Shown: piece by piece, positions 15,018-24,600 of the stretch
Position numbering within the stretch: position 1 is the first letter of the stretch
Layout of the letters: every line of letters starts with the position of its first letter
Notes under the pieces: model-generated
What the model was told of the DNA's origin: nothing
What the model saw: the letters and a program-made list of their open reading frames with translations, nothing else
The model's database searches: none
Origin: an uncultured Caryophanales bacterium
GTDB lineage: Bacteria > Bacillota_I > Bacilli_A > RFN20 > CAG-449
Assembly: GCA_945873815.1 (NCBI GenBank)
Contig: CAMCEE010000016.1
Coordinates: forward strand, 1-38,635
Length of the DNA stretch: 38,635 nt
Direction: 5' to 3'
Made by a program: the position numbers and the translations under genes

Positions 15018-16257
15018 AGATCCCTACCTCATTATTTAAACTGCATAATTTATCGATAACATCTTCATATCCACGGTATAGATATTCTAGCCCATAAATC
15101 TTCGTTTTAATTGGATTTAGAAAAGCATAAAGAACATAAGCCATCGTTTCCCTTAAGTTGTGCCCAATCAGTTTAAAATGCGCTCTATGATGATTTCTAG
15201 GATTAATCAATACCTTATCATTTTTAAAATAACAAGCCTTACCGAATTCCTTCATAAAAAGGATTCTTTTCTTATATATTAGATCATTAACTAAAGACAT
15301 CTTTTTATTATTTAGTAGAAGATAGACTAATAATAATGGTTCGATATCGGTAGAGACATCCTCCTCATTTCCAAAGGATAAAACAATACCTTTATCAATC
15401 ATCTTCTTTTGAAAATATCCAACCTTTTCTCCAATATCATATGTAGCTTCTATATGATCTAGAAAAGATAGGAATGGAATATGGTGGATTTTATTAATAT
15501 CTACTAGAATCATTCTTCCATATGTTAAAGCAAATATCATAAATGTTTCTGCTTCTATACGATCTGAAATAATTGTATATTCAATAGGTTTAAAATCATT
15601 TGTACCTTCAATAACTATCTTCTTATCATCATATTCAATATTAACTCCCATCATTCTTAACACATTGATTACTTCAATCACTTCAACTTCGTGTGAATAA
15701 TTATAAAGAATGGATCTACCCTTAATATAAGAAGCTAAAAGAATAGCATTGATACTTCCTCCAACACTCTTTTTCTTAAATCTATATTCGTTTGGATGTA
15801 AATCATTCTTTCTAAAAATATAGCCCATTCCATCCCTTTTACAATCCACACCAAAAGAGGAAAAAACATCAATATGAATATCGATAGGTCTCTTTTCAAA
15901 ATCGCATCCTCCAATAGAAGAGATTTGAACTTCATCATTATAGTAAAGAAGTACTGGGATTAAGTAATAAGAAGCGCGAAGTAACCCTACTTCCTCCATC
16001 GTTAAAGGAACATACTCTATTGAAGATGAATCGATTATTAAATCATTATTAATAAAAGATGATCTAACATTCAATAAATCAAAAATCTTTAATAGATTTG
16101 TAATATCACTTATCCGTGGAACATTATGTATAAGAGATTTATTTTTGCATAATAAAACACTTGAAATGATTGGTAAGGAAGCATTCTTAGAACCAGATAT
16201 TTTAATGATTCCTTCTATTTCCTTATTACCATAGCATTCCAAGTGTCTAGTATTCAT
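15004..16257 (-). CDS. murA: UDP-N-acetylglucosamine 1-carboxyvinyltransferase (MurA family)
   Basis: MurA transfers enolpyruvate from PEP to UDP-GlcNAc, the first committed step of peptidoglycan synthesis. This 417-residue protein keeps the key residues: K24-N25 in SGSKNASLP, the catalytic Cys118 and Arg123 in GGCDFEKRP, Asp304 in STDIEP, and Arg395 in YRGYEDV. The surrounding motifs are unusually divergent (the C-terminal DLRAGAA motif reads NLRETMA), so this may be a second MurA (MurZ-type) paralogue. It is followed by an overlapping lipoprotein gene. I choose the ATG at 16257; a TTG two codons earlier is possible, and neither has a strong ribosome site. The intact Cys predicts fosfomycin sensitivity. 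Confidence 0.85.
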   Translation of the reverse strand: MNTRHLECYGNKEIEGIIKISGSKNASLPIISSVLLCKNKSLIHNVPRISDITNLLKIFDLLNVRSSFINNDLIIDSSSIEYVPLTMEEVGLLRASYYLIPVLLYYNDEVQISSIGGCDFEKRPIDIHIDVFSSFGVDCKRDGMGYIFRKNDLHPNEYRFKKKSVGGSINAILLASYIKGRSILYNYSHEVEVIEVINVLRMMGVNIEYDDKKIVIEGTNDFKPIEYTIISDRIEAETFMIFALTYGRMILVDINKIHHIPFLSFLDHIEATYDIGEKVGYFQKKMIDKGIVLSFGNEEDVSTDIEPLLLVYLLLNNKKMSLVNDLIYKKRILFMKEFGKACYFKNDKVLINPRNHHRAHFKLIGHNLRETMAYVLYAFLNPIKTKIYGLEYLYRGYEDVIDKLCSLNNEVGIYEDD

Positions 16258-16291
16258 AATCAATATTATGAACTCATAAAAATTCTTATTA

Positions 16292-17242
16292 CTATTTTAT
16301 ATCCTCTTTAACAATATAAACAGGGCGATCCTGAGCTTCAACCATAATGCGAGACAAATACATTCCAAATATTCCAAGAATAATCATCATAATTCCAAGG
16401 ACAAACATCGGAACAATAATTATGAATAAAACAAGACTAGGATACGATGGAAGAAATGTTATATCATTCATTTGACAGGAATATAAGATAATATTGATTA
16501 ATAATGCAATAGCGTTAAATAATGTTACAAATATTCCCCATTTGAATGGCCAAACAAGGGGAGCAACACTACTTGAAGTAATTGAATCTCCTGCAAGCTT
16601 AAACATATTCTTATAATTATAATGGGTTTTTCCCTTAGGTCTTTCTGCTCTTACAAATCCAACATCAGTAGTCTTATATCCAACAAATGGAACTTCGACT
16701 CTAAAAACACGATTTCTCTCACTTAATGCATTGATTTCATCAACTACTTTACGATCTAATAAGCGATAATTCCCTACATTTTCAGGAACTTTAATCTTTC
16801 CAGAAAGTTTTGCAATTACCTTATAAAATGCTTGAGCTGTAAATCTCTTCATAAAAGGATCCTTCATACGATCGATTCTTTTAGCATTTACAACTTCATA
16901 CCCTTCTTCATATTTCTCAATTAATTGTAAGATAACTTCAGGTGGATCTTGTAAATCTGCATCCATAACGATCATTACATCACCACTTGCATACTTAAAT
17001 CCTGCAGCTACCGCAGCTTCATGACCAAAATTTCTAGAAAAAGAAACAATATGAATATTCCCTTGTTCTTCTTTTTTCTTTTTTAATAATTCTAATGTAC
17101 GATCTCTACTACCATCATCAACAGTAACAAATTCAAATGTATAATTAGTAATTTTACTCAATGTTTTATTCATCTTCTCAAAGAATAGATCTATCATTTC
17201 TTCTTCATTATACATAGGTACAATAATTGATATTTTTTTCAT
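16292..17242 (-). CDS. GtrB/DPM1-like polyprenyl-phosphate glycosyltransferase (GT2)
   Basis: A 316-residue membrane-bound family 2 glycosyltransferase that moves a sugar from a nucleotide donor onto a polyprenyl phosphate carrier. IIVPMYNEEE begins the GT-A fold, VDDGSRDRT follows, and the DxD metal motif is in MDADLQDPP (about residues 92-100). Two hydrophobic segments close the protein (about 230-255 and 268-300), as in GtrB. The start is the ATG at 17242, preceded by AGAGGAAA. The gene lies just upstream of murA on the same strand, so envelope glycosylation is likely; the sugar is unknown. Confidence 0.88.
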   Translation of the reverse strand: MKKISIIVPMYNEEEMIDLFFEKMNKTLSKITNYTFEFVTVDDGSRDRTLELLKKKKEEQGNIHIVSFSRNFGHEAAVAAGFKYASGDVMIVMDADLQDPPEVILQLIEKYEEGYEVVNAKRIDRMKDPFMKRFTAQAFYKVIAKLSGKIKVPENVGNYRLLDRKVVDEINALSERNRVFRVEVPFVGYKTTDVGFVRAERPKGKTHYNYKNMFKLAGDSITSSSVAPLVWPFKWGIFVTLFNAIALLINIILYSCQMNDITFLPSYPSLVLFIIIVPMFVLGIMMIILGIFGMYLSRIMVEAQDRPVYIVKEDIK

Positions 17243-17426
17243 ATAATTTCCTCTATTTTTATTCATGAAATGATTATAACACATATGATAATTATTTATA
17301 ACCTATTGAAATCACATATTTTAGGCTATTATTTAGAATATAAAATAATGGTTTCAAAAATTAATTATTCAAAAAGTATGACTATATTCTATTTCAGTAA
17401 ATAAGATATTTGAATGATTCGTTTAC

Positions 17427-17455
17427 TTGACAAATACCCCCTACGGGTATATAAC
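17427..17455 (+). promoter_or_regulatory. csoR-copA promoter with a CsoR operator in its spacer
   Basis: TTGACA (17427-17432), 17-bp spacer, TATAAC (17450-17455). The spacer is almost filled by ATACCCCCTACGGGTAT (17434-17450), whose TACCC/GGGTA arms match known CsoR sites. Apo-CsoR bound here would cover the RNA polymerase contact region, and Cu(I) would release it. Confidence 0.85.
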
Positions 17456-17492
17456 AGAAGTATCATACGGTATAGTTAAGGAGAAAATAATA

Positions 17493-17801
17493 ATGGAAAA
17501 TTGTAATAAATGTGGATGCTCAATTAAAAAAACTGCTCGTTCAGAAGAAGAACGTAAAAAATTAATTAATCGCCTAAATAGAATCGAAGGACAAATACGT
17601 GGAATCTGTAAAATGGTAGAAAAAGATACATATTGTACCGATATATTAGTTCAATCTGCTGCAGTTAAAGCTGCGATTAATGCATTTAATAAAGAATTAC
17701 TGGCAAATCATATTCGTAATTGTGTATTAAAAGGTGTTCAAGAAGGTAATAATGAAGTAATAGATGAATTAGTTTCCACTTTACAAGGTTTAATGAAGTA
17801 A
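17493..17801 (+). CDS. csoR: CsoR-family copper-sensing repressor
   Basis: A 102-residue all-helical DNA-binding repressor that leaves its operator when Cu(I) binds. The Cu ligands of the family are all present: Cys in TYCTDIL, and the His and Cys of ANHIRNC. The N terminus has an extra Cys pair (NCNKCGC), which is not part of the core site. The RLNRIEGQIRGI motif of the DUF156 family is intact. The start is the ATG at 17493 with an AAGGAG site; a start at 17427 would lie in the promoter. It is followed by copA after 15 nt and probably autoregulates through the operator at 17434-17450. Confidence 0.93.
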   Translation: MENCNKCGCSIKKTARSEEERKKLINRLNRIEGQIRGICKMVEKDTYCTDILVQSAAVKAAINAFNKELLANHIRNCVLKGVQEGNNEVIDELVSTLQGLMK

Positions 17802-17816
17802 TGGGAGGTTATAACT

Positions 17817-20342
17817 ATGAAACAATTTACAGTAACTGGCATGAGTTGTGCTTCTTGTGCTAGTCGAGTAGAAAAGGCTGTTACAAATGTTAAAGGTGTT
17901 ACTTCTTGTTCAGTAAATTTACTTACTAACACGATGGGTGTAGAAGGAAATGTAAATGAAGAAGAAATAATTGAATCCGTTCGTAAAGCTGGATACGATG
18001 CTAAACTTAAAACAAGAGAAAAAGATAAAAATCATTCTACCTATATTGAAGATGAAATAAAAGACAAAGAAACTCCAAAACTTAAAAAGAGACTCTTTGC
18101 TTCATTATTCTTTTTGCTTCCTCTTATGTATATCTCTATGGGACATATGATGTGGGATTGGCCTCTACCATCTTTTCTTTCCTCTAATCATATAGCTATG
18201 GGACTAATACAATTATTATTGACCTCAATAATTATGATTATTAATCAAAAATTTTTCATTAATGGTTTCAAGAGTTTATTTCATCGTTCACCAAATATGG
18301 ATACGCTAGTTGCTTTAGGTGCAACGGCTGCTTTTATTTATAGCACATTCGCTTTATTTGCAATGACCGATGCTGAGGTAAAGGGGGAAATCGAAAAAGT
18401 ACTTTCTTATATGCACGAGTTTTATTTCGAATCCGCAGCTATGATACTTACTCTTATTACCCTTGGAAAAATGCTCGAATCATATTCAAAAGGTAAAACG
18501 ACAAATGCACTGAAAGGACTTATGAAGTTAGCACCCAAAAATGCAACACTCGAAAGGGATAATAAAGAAATAATAGTCCCAATAGAAGAAGTCAAAAAAG
18601 GAGATATATTTGTCATACGACCAGGAGAAAGTATCCCAGTAGATGGAATAATACTAGAAGGCAATTCCGTAATAGATGAATCTACTCTTACTGGTGAAAG
18701 TATTCCTGTAGATAAAACTATTGGTAGCTCCGTTTCTGCAGGAACTATGAATATATCGGGATTCATCCGTTGTGAAGCAACAAGAGTTGGAGAAGATACA
18801 ACTCTATCACAGATCATCCAAATGGTAAGCGACGCATCTATAACAAAAGCACCAATTGCCAAAGTCGCAGATAAAGTATCTGGTGTATTTGTTCCAACTG
18901 TTATTGCAATTGCAATTATAACTACAATAGTATGGCTCATAATCACTAAAAATGTAGGTCTTTCACTATCTAGAGGAATATCCGTATTAGTAATCAGTTG
19001 TCCTTGTGCACTTGGACTAGCGACTCCAGTAGCGATTATGGTTGGAAGCGGAATGGGAGCTAAAAACGGTATTCTATTTAAAACGGCTGTATCTTTAGAA
19101 AAAACAGGCAAAGCACAAATTGTAGTTCTAGATAAAACTGGAACAATCACTAAGGGAGAACCTAAAGTTACCGATATAATTCCAATGAATGATATAAATG
19201 AAAAAGAGCTTCTTTCTCTTGCCTATGCTTTAGAGAAAAAAAGCGAGCATCCATTAGCTCGCGCTATAGTTCAAAAAGCAGAACAAGAAGGTTTAATTGC
19301 TTCTGAAGTGGATAGTTTTCTATCTTTAACAGGAAATGGAGTTACTGCATTTCTTAATGAAACAGTTCTATATGGAGGAAGCTATAAATTCATTAGTGAA
19401 AAAATTTCAATTACCGATGACATTAAAAACAAATATGAAACTCTATCAGAAGAAGGAAAAACACCGATATTTTTCATAAAAAACAATTCGCTTTGCGGTA
19501 TTATAGCTGTAGCAGATACTATTAAACAAGATAGTCCACAAGCAATAAAAGAAATGCAAAATATGGGAATGCATGTTGTAATGTTAACAGGTGATAATGA
19601 ACGTACTGCTAAAGCAATTGGCTTAAAAGTTAATGTTAATGAAGTAATCGCAGGAGTCTTACCAAATGACAAAGAGAACGTAATTAGTAAACTTAAAGAA
19701 AAAGGAACTGTAATCATGGTTGGTGATGGTATCAACGATGCTCCTGCACTTACTAGTGCTGATATAGGAATCGCAATTGGAGCTGGATCAGATATCGCTC
19801 TTGATGCAGCAGACGTTGTACTTATGAAAAGTAGTCTAAGTGATGTTCCTTCTGCAATCAGGTTAAGTCGTGCAACTCTAAGAAATATCCACGAAAATCT
19901 ATTTTGGGCATTCATTTATAATATAATCGGCATTCCTTTAGCTTCTGGAATATTCATCAATATATTTGGATGGCAACTTAATCCAATGTTTGCAGCAGCT
20001 GCCATGAGTTTATCAAGTTTTTGTGTAGTTGCTAACGCTTTACGCTTAAATCTCTTTAAAATGCATGATACTAGTAAGGATCATAGAATCATAAAAAAAA
20101 TGAAAAGCAATGAAATAAAGGAGGAAAAGAATATGGAAAAAACATTGTCAATTGAAGGTATGATGTGTGCACATTGTGAAATGCATGTAAAAAAAGCTCT
20201 TGAATCACTTGATGAAGTTAATGAGGTTGAAGTCAGTTATAAAAAAGGAGAAGCTCATATCAAATTAAAAAAAGATATATCAAATGACATATTGATAAAA
20301 GCTATAACTGATCAAGGTTATACAGTAACAGATATAAAATAA
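17817..20342 (+). CDS. copA: Copper-exporting P1B-type ATPase with N- and C-terminal metal domains
   Basis: An 841-residue membrane pump that exports Cu(I). An N-terminal HMA domain has the CxxC of GMSCASC (8-14). Helices with the ion motif CPC (395-397) match the Cu(I) class, together with YN (701-702) and MSLSS (730-734). The catalytic set is TGES (292-295), DKTGT with phosphorylated Asp439, HP (478-479) and GDGIND (636-641). Unusually, after the last helix and a Lys/Glu-rich linker (751-772) a second HMA domain follows (773-841, with MCAHC at 783-787). A perfect internal ribosome site precedes Met773. It is the second gene of the csoR operon and ends in a strong terminator. Confidence 0.95.
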   Translation: MKQFTVTGMSCASCASRVEKAVTNVKGVTSCSVNLLTNTMGVEGNVNEEEIIESVRKAGYDAKLKTREKDKNHSTYIEDEIKDKETPKLKKRLFASLFFLLPLMYISMGHMMWDWPLPSFLSSNHIAMGLIQLLLTSIIMIINQKFFINGFKSLFHRSPNMDTLVALGATAAFIYSTFALFAMTDAEVKGEIEKVLSYMHEFYFESAAMILTLITLGKMLESYSKGKTTNALKGLMKLAPKNATLERDNKEIIVPIEEVKKGDIFVIRPGESIPVDGIILEGNSVIDESTLTGESIPVDKTIGSSVSAGTMNISGFIRCEATRVGEDTTLSQIIQMVSDASITKAPIAKVADKVSGVFVPTVIAIAIITTIVWLIITKNVGLSLSRGISVLVISCPCALGLATPVAIMVGSGMGAKNGILFKTAVSLEKTGKAQIVVLDKTGTITKGEPKVTDIIPMNDINEKELLSLAYALEKKSEHPLARAIVQKAEQEGLIASEVDSFLSLTGNGVTAFLNETVLYGGSYKFISEKISITDDIKNKYETLSEEGKTPIFFIKNNSLCGIIAVADTIKQDSPQAIKEMQNMGMHVVMLTGDNERTAKAIGLKVNVNEVIAGVLPNDKENVISKLKEKGTVIMVGDGINDAPALTSADIGIAIGAGSDIALDAADVVLMKSSLSDVPSAIRLSRATLRNIHENLFWAFIYNIIGIPLASGIFINIFGWQLNPMFAAAAMSLSSFCVVANALRLNLFKMHDTSKDHRIIKKMKSNEIKEEKNMEKTLSIEGMMCAHCEMHVKKALESLDEVNEVEVSYKKGEAHIKLKKDISNDILIKAITDQGYTVTDIK
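20117..20124 (+). promoter_or_regulatory. Internal ribosome-binding site inside copA
   Basis: AAAGGAGG, a full-strength Shine-Dalgarno sequence, lies inside copA 8 nt before the in-frame ATG at 20133. It encodes only linker residues (KEE), so its strength is not required for protein function. Confidence 0.7.
20133..20342 (+). CDS. copZ: CopZ-like copper chaperone read in frame from within copA
   Basis: From the ATG at 20133 the copA frame gives a 69-residue HMA protein that has the size and fold pattern of CopZ, the soluble Cu(I) chaperone that feeds CopA. The Cu-binding CxxC is in GMMCAHC (residues 9-15), and the usual beta-alpha-beta-beta-alpha-beta order is followed. It starts after an AAAGGAGG site 8 nt upstream. 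The two products would be a CopA with tethered chaperone and a free CopZ. Alternatively, the site may be a relic of a fusion between copA and a downstream copZ that still works. Confidence 0.6.
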   Translation: MEKTLSIEGMMCAHCEMHVKKALESLDEVNEVEVSYKKGEAHIKLKKDISNDILIKAITDQGYTVTDIK

Positions 20343-20347
20343 AATAG

Positions 20348-20383
20348 AGGCATCGAGATTCACAATAATTCGATGCCTTTTTC
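20348..20383 (+). terminator. Rho-independent terminator of the csoR-copA operon
   Basis: AGGCATCGA (20348-20356) and TCGATGCCT (20370-20378) form a 9-bp stem followed by T residues, 6 nt after the copA stop. Confidence 0.9.
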
Positions 20384-20450
20384 TATTCTATGATTCATTA
20401 ACAAAATTACATATATTCTAATCTATTACGTATCATGTTTTTTTTTACAG

Positions 20451-20585
20451 TCAACTCATCAATCTTTCAACTCCCCTCAGTTCAGTAACTGCATATACCG
20501 CAATCTGAAAGGTACCAATAACAGATAAATTGGCTAAAGGATCTGTTATGTAAGAATTCACCCTATCTGTTTTAGTTAACTCCAT
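20451..20585 (-). CDS. Small ORF (44 residues), perhaps the N-terminal fragment of a longer gene
   Basis: A 44-codon frame on the - strand, with TTGGAGAA about 10 nt before the ATG and a TGA stop. It begins MELTKTDRVNSY and continues as ITDPLANLSVIGTFQIAVYA. The amphipathic pattern looks like the start of a larger enzyme; I have a weak impression of the N terminus of a thioesterase-like protein but cannot support it. It lies 60 nt beyond the XRE regulator stop and could be a truncated remnant. It is the only frame here ending in TGA. Confidence 0.3.
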   Translation of the reverse strand: MELTKTDRVNSYITDPLANLSVIGTFQIAVYAVTELRGVERLMS

Positions 20586-20644
20586 AATGATATTCTCCAA
20601 TAAGTAATAATAAATGTAATGATAAACTTTTTTTCTAATTTCGA

Positions 20645-21460
20645 TTATTCATCATCTTCATCATCTTCATCATCTTCATCATCTTCATCATCTTCATCAT
20701 CATCTTTATCTTTATTAAAGATACCGACAAACATGTAATAAATAGGTAATGTGATAAATAAGACCCATAATGGATGCCATAAACCTAAGAAAATACCTAA
20801 TGCACAATATAATGACGTAATAAGGAATGGATATGCAAAATGCTTAGCATTTCTCATTTTAATTGATTTATAAATAGATCCAGGAATTGGTATTGCGATA
20901 AACATGAACCAATATGCATTGAATCCAAATCCTAATGGATTAAGAACTCCTAATACAATATAAGCAATAACAATTAATAGAGCTGTAATAGCAGTAATAA
21001 CTCCCGATACACTATCTACTTTGCTTTCTTTTCTATTAAAGAAAGCTTCTTTTCCTAATACTTTAACTTTTCCATTTTTATCAGTAACAGTCGCTTTACC
21101 TTTTTGAAGAATAACTGTGTTACCTTCATCGTCTTTGAATGTTACCCTACCTTTATCTGCACTGACGCTTGTTCCATCGTCATCCTCAAAGATTACATCT
21201 GCATTAATTTTTTCTTGAGTATCAGATTCCTTATTTTCTTCAATAATATCAATTGCATCTTCTCCATTTAATAATTCATCTAATGAAATACCATATAGAT
21301 TTGCTAATTGGATAAGATTATCTGTATCTGGAGAAGATTCACTTCTTTCCCATTTAGATACTGCTTGTCTTGATACTCCTAATTTGTCTGCTAAATCCTC
21401 TTGTGATAAATTGTGTTTTTTTCTTAATTCACATAATCTGTTTGCTGTTTTAATATTCAT
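20645..21460 (-). CDS. XRE-type regulator with four membrane helices and an acidic tail
   Basis: A 271-residue protein with a clear N-terminal XRE helix-turn-helix (residues about 5-60: LSQEDLADKLGVSRQAVSKW), a charged middle region with short repeated strands (FEDDDG, FKDDEG), four hydrophobic helices (about 152-248) and a C-terminal tail of Asp/Glu (251-271). This is a membrane-tethered regulator of a type common in gut Firmicutes; its ligand and targets are unknown. The AGGAGG site sits 7 nt before the ATG. The upstream region holds two palindromes with GCAAC/GTTGC half-sites (21499-21552), likely its own operator. Confidence 0.83.
   Translation of the reverse strand: MNIKTANRLCELRKKHNLSQEDLADKLGVSRQAVSKWERSESSPDTDNLIQLANLYGISLDELLNGEDAIDIIEENKESDTQEKINADVIFEDDDGTSVSADKGRVTFKDDEGNTVILQKGKATVTDKNGKVKVLGKEAFFNRKESKVDSVSGVITAITALLIVIAYIVLGVLNPLGFGFNAYWFMFIAIPIPGSIYKSIKMRNAKHFAYPFLITSLYCALGIFLGLWHPLWVLFITLPIYYMFVGIFNKDKDDDEDDEDDEDDEDDEDDE
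20648..20701 (-). repeat. Coding 9-bp microsatellite, six units
   Basis: Six perfect copies of TTCATCATC (+ strand) encode Asp-Asp-Glu units at the C terminus of the XRE regulator. Copy-number change would lengthen or shorten the acidic tail by three residues without breaking the frame. Confidence 0.85.
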
Positions 21461-21498
21461 TGTTTTTACCTCCTAACAACCCCATTATTAAACCAGTA

Positions 21499-21552
21499 GC
21501 AACCGCGGTTGCACTACCTATTCTAGTTTGAAAGAACGCAACTTTAGGTTGC
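21499..21552. promoter_or_regulatory. Paired palindromic operators upstream of the XRE regulator
   Basis: GCAACCGCGGTTGC (21499-21512) is a perfect 14-bp palindrome, and GCAAC-N5-GTTGC (21538-21552) repeats the same half-sites with a 5-nt gap. The centres are about 40 bp apart. They lie 39-92 nt before the XRE start and suit dimer binding. I could not define the -35 and -10 with confidence. Confidence 0.6.
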
Positions 21553-21623
21553 AAATGCCTATTTCTCCTTAATTTTATTACATTATTTTTATTTTTTGTA
21601 TATTTTCTTACTATCTTACTTAG

Positions 21624-21657
21624 AAAAAAAAGAATGTACTCAAATCGAATACATTCT
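21624..21657 (-). terminator. Rho-independent terminator of nifJ
   Basis: Read on the - strand, AGAATGTA and TACATTCT (21657-21650 and 21638-21631) pair, followed by eight T residues. Confidence 0.85.
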
Positions 21658-21680
21658 CTTAAATTAATTTATAGAATATC

Positions 21681-24600
21681 TTATTTATTTAAGAATTTTT
21701 TAAGTCTATTCCATCTATCTTCAGCACATTTTTGTGATTTTTGTAAGAGTTCTTCACAATGTTCTGGGTTAACCTTTGGTAATTGTGAGTAACGTGTTTC
21801 GCACATTACAAAGTCTCTAAATTTGCTGAAATCAGGTTCTTGGCAATCTAATTGCATTGCATCTTCACCCTTACGTGGATCGTATCTGAAGATTGGGAAG
21901 TAACCACATTCAACAGCTTTCTTTTCTGTTAATTGTGCATTAGCTAAGCCACCCTTGATACCATGGTTTGCACATGGTGAATAGCAAATGATAATTGAAG
22001 GACCTTCATATGATTCTGCTTCTTTCATAGCTTTAATTGCTTGCATCTTATTTGCACCCATTGAAATTTGTGCAACATAGACATTTCCATAAGCAATAGC
22101 CATCATTGCTAAGAACTTCTTAGAAGTTGTTTTACCTGAAGCTGTGAATTTAGCAATAGAACCAGTTTGAGATGATTTTGATGATTGACCACCAGTATTT
22201 GAATATACTTCTGTATCAAGAACCATAACATTAACATCATCTTCACTAGCTAAAACATGATCTAATCCGCCGTAGCCAATATCGTATGCCCATCCGTCAC
22301 CACCGACAATCCATACTGATTTATCAACTAAGTCTCTCTTATAGCCTTTTAATTCTTCTAAATTATTGTCATCAATTGCTTTTTCAAGATCAGCTTTAAT
22401 ATCTCTTACATGGTCACGGTTCTTAATGTTATCCATGTAATCTTTGAATAATGCTTTAGTTTCTTCTGGAACTAAGTTTTCATCAATTGCTTTAGTCATT
22501 AATCTACAGATTTCTGCGAGTTTGTAGTTTGTTGCAACTCTCATACCAAATCCGTATTCAGCATTATCTTCAAATAATGAGTTAGCCCAAGCGATACCTT
22601 CGCCATTCTTATCTGTACAGAATGGAGTTAATGGTGTAGAACCATTGTAGATTGATGAACAACCTGTTGCGTTAGCAATTAACATATCCTTACCAAATAG
22701 TTGAGATGCTAATCTGTAATATGGAGTTTCTCCACATCCAGCACATGCACCAGATACTTCATGATATGGATATAAGAATGCTGCACCTTTAACTGTTAAT
22801 GGGTTATTACCACCTAATTTATATTCAACATTCTTGTACAAATAGTTTGCAGCATCTTCTTGTGGGAATTGTGATTTTGCTTCAACCATCTTGAGAGCTT
22901 TTACTTTTGTAACTTCGCCAGTTACTGGATCCTTAACAGGTTTACCTGGACATTCGTTAACACAAACACCACATCCAACACAGTTTCTTGGTGAAACTTG
23001 AATTCTGAATTTCAATCCTTTTGATTGTGGTCCACCCATTGCATCAAGGACATCACCTTTTGCAATTTCTGGAAGTCCAGCTACTTCTTTTTCATCTAAT
23101 AAGAATGGTCTAATAGTTGCATGTGGACATACGAATGCACATTGATTACATTGAATACAATTTTCTTTTGCCCATACTGGAACTCTATCAGCAATAGAAC
23201 GTTTTTCATTGAATGTGATATCGTTTCTCATTGAACCATCTAATAATTCATATTCTAAGAATTTTGATGTTGGTAAATCATATCCATCAAGTGAACCGAT
23301 AACATTGACGTATGAATCGAAGTATTCGTCACCTGTTTTTGCATATACTCTAGCTTTTGGTAAATCACTCCATGCTGGATCTACTGGAACTTCAACTAAG
23401 CCTTCTGCGCCAGCATCAATTGCATCCCAGTTCATCTTAACGATATCGTCACCTTTTTTACCATAAGCCTTCTTAGCGAATTTCTTCATCCAATCTTGTG
23501 CTTCTGCATATGGCATGATAGTTGGGTTTAAATAGAAGAATGCTGATTGTAAAATTGTATTTGTTCTACGACCTAAACCAATCTTTTGAGCTAATGCATT
23601 TGCATCAATAATATAGAATTTAGCATGTTTGTCAGCTAATTGTTTCTTCATTCTATTTGGCATCTTCTCAACTAATGTCTTTGCATCCATATCTGTATTG
23701 AGTAAGAATGTACCATTTTCTTTTAAGCACTTGATCATATCAAATTTGAACATATATGAGTCAAGTGAGCATGATAAGAAGTTTGCATGTTCAACGTAAT
23801 ATGTTGAACGAATTGGTTCTTTACCGAATCTTAAGTGTGAACGAGTAACACCACCAGCTTTTCTTGAGTCATATGCAAAATATGCTTGTGCGTATTGTCC
23901 TGTTGCATCACCGATAATCTTAATTGATGATTTATTTGCAGAAACAGTACCATCTGAACCTAATCCATAGAATAAGCAAGATGTATAATTTCCAACAACG
24001 TGGAATGAATCATCAACAGGGATTGATAAATGTGTAACATCATCAACGATACCAACAGTAAATCCGTTAAATGGTTTATTATCTAAGAAGTCATAAACTG
24101 CTTTAACGTGTTTTGGTTGTGTATCTTTTGAAGATAATCCATAACGTCCACCGACGATAACATCAAATTTACGTCCCATTTGTGCGCAAGCTGCAACTAC
24201 ATCAAGATATAATGGTTCGCCTGTTGCACCTGTTTCTTTTGTTCTATCAAGTACAGCAACTTTCTTAACCGTTGAAGGGATAACATCAACTAAGTGTTTT
24301 GCTGAGAATGGTCTATATAAGTGAACTTTTACTAAACCGACTTTTTCGCCTTTTGCTAATAATGCATCAACGACTTCTTTAGCACATTCAGTAACAGAAC
24401 CCATTGCAACGATTACTTTTGTTGCATCATCTGCACCATAATATGTAAATGGAGCATAATGTCTGCCTGATAATCTCGATGCTTCTTCAAAGTACTTTTC
24501 AGCGATTTCTAATACTTTATTAAAGTGTGCGTTTTGTGCTTCTCTACCTTGGAAGTAGATATCATCGTTTTCTGCACCACCCTTTGTAACTGGATGAGTA

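Noticed and set aside
17427-17492. Longer N terminus for CsoR
   Set aside because: It would start in the -35 box and run through the operator; the ATG at 17493 has a strong ribosome site.
18422-19915. Long open frames on the - strand of copA
   Set aside because: They are antisense shadows of a well-supported ATPase and show hydrophobic low-complexity sequence without family motifs.
20451-20585. 44-residue ORF as a membrane or toxin peptide of an XRE-linked toxin-antitoxin pair
   Set aside because: It has no hydrophobic helix or toxin motif and looks more like the start of a longer enzyme; kept only as a low-confidence ORF.
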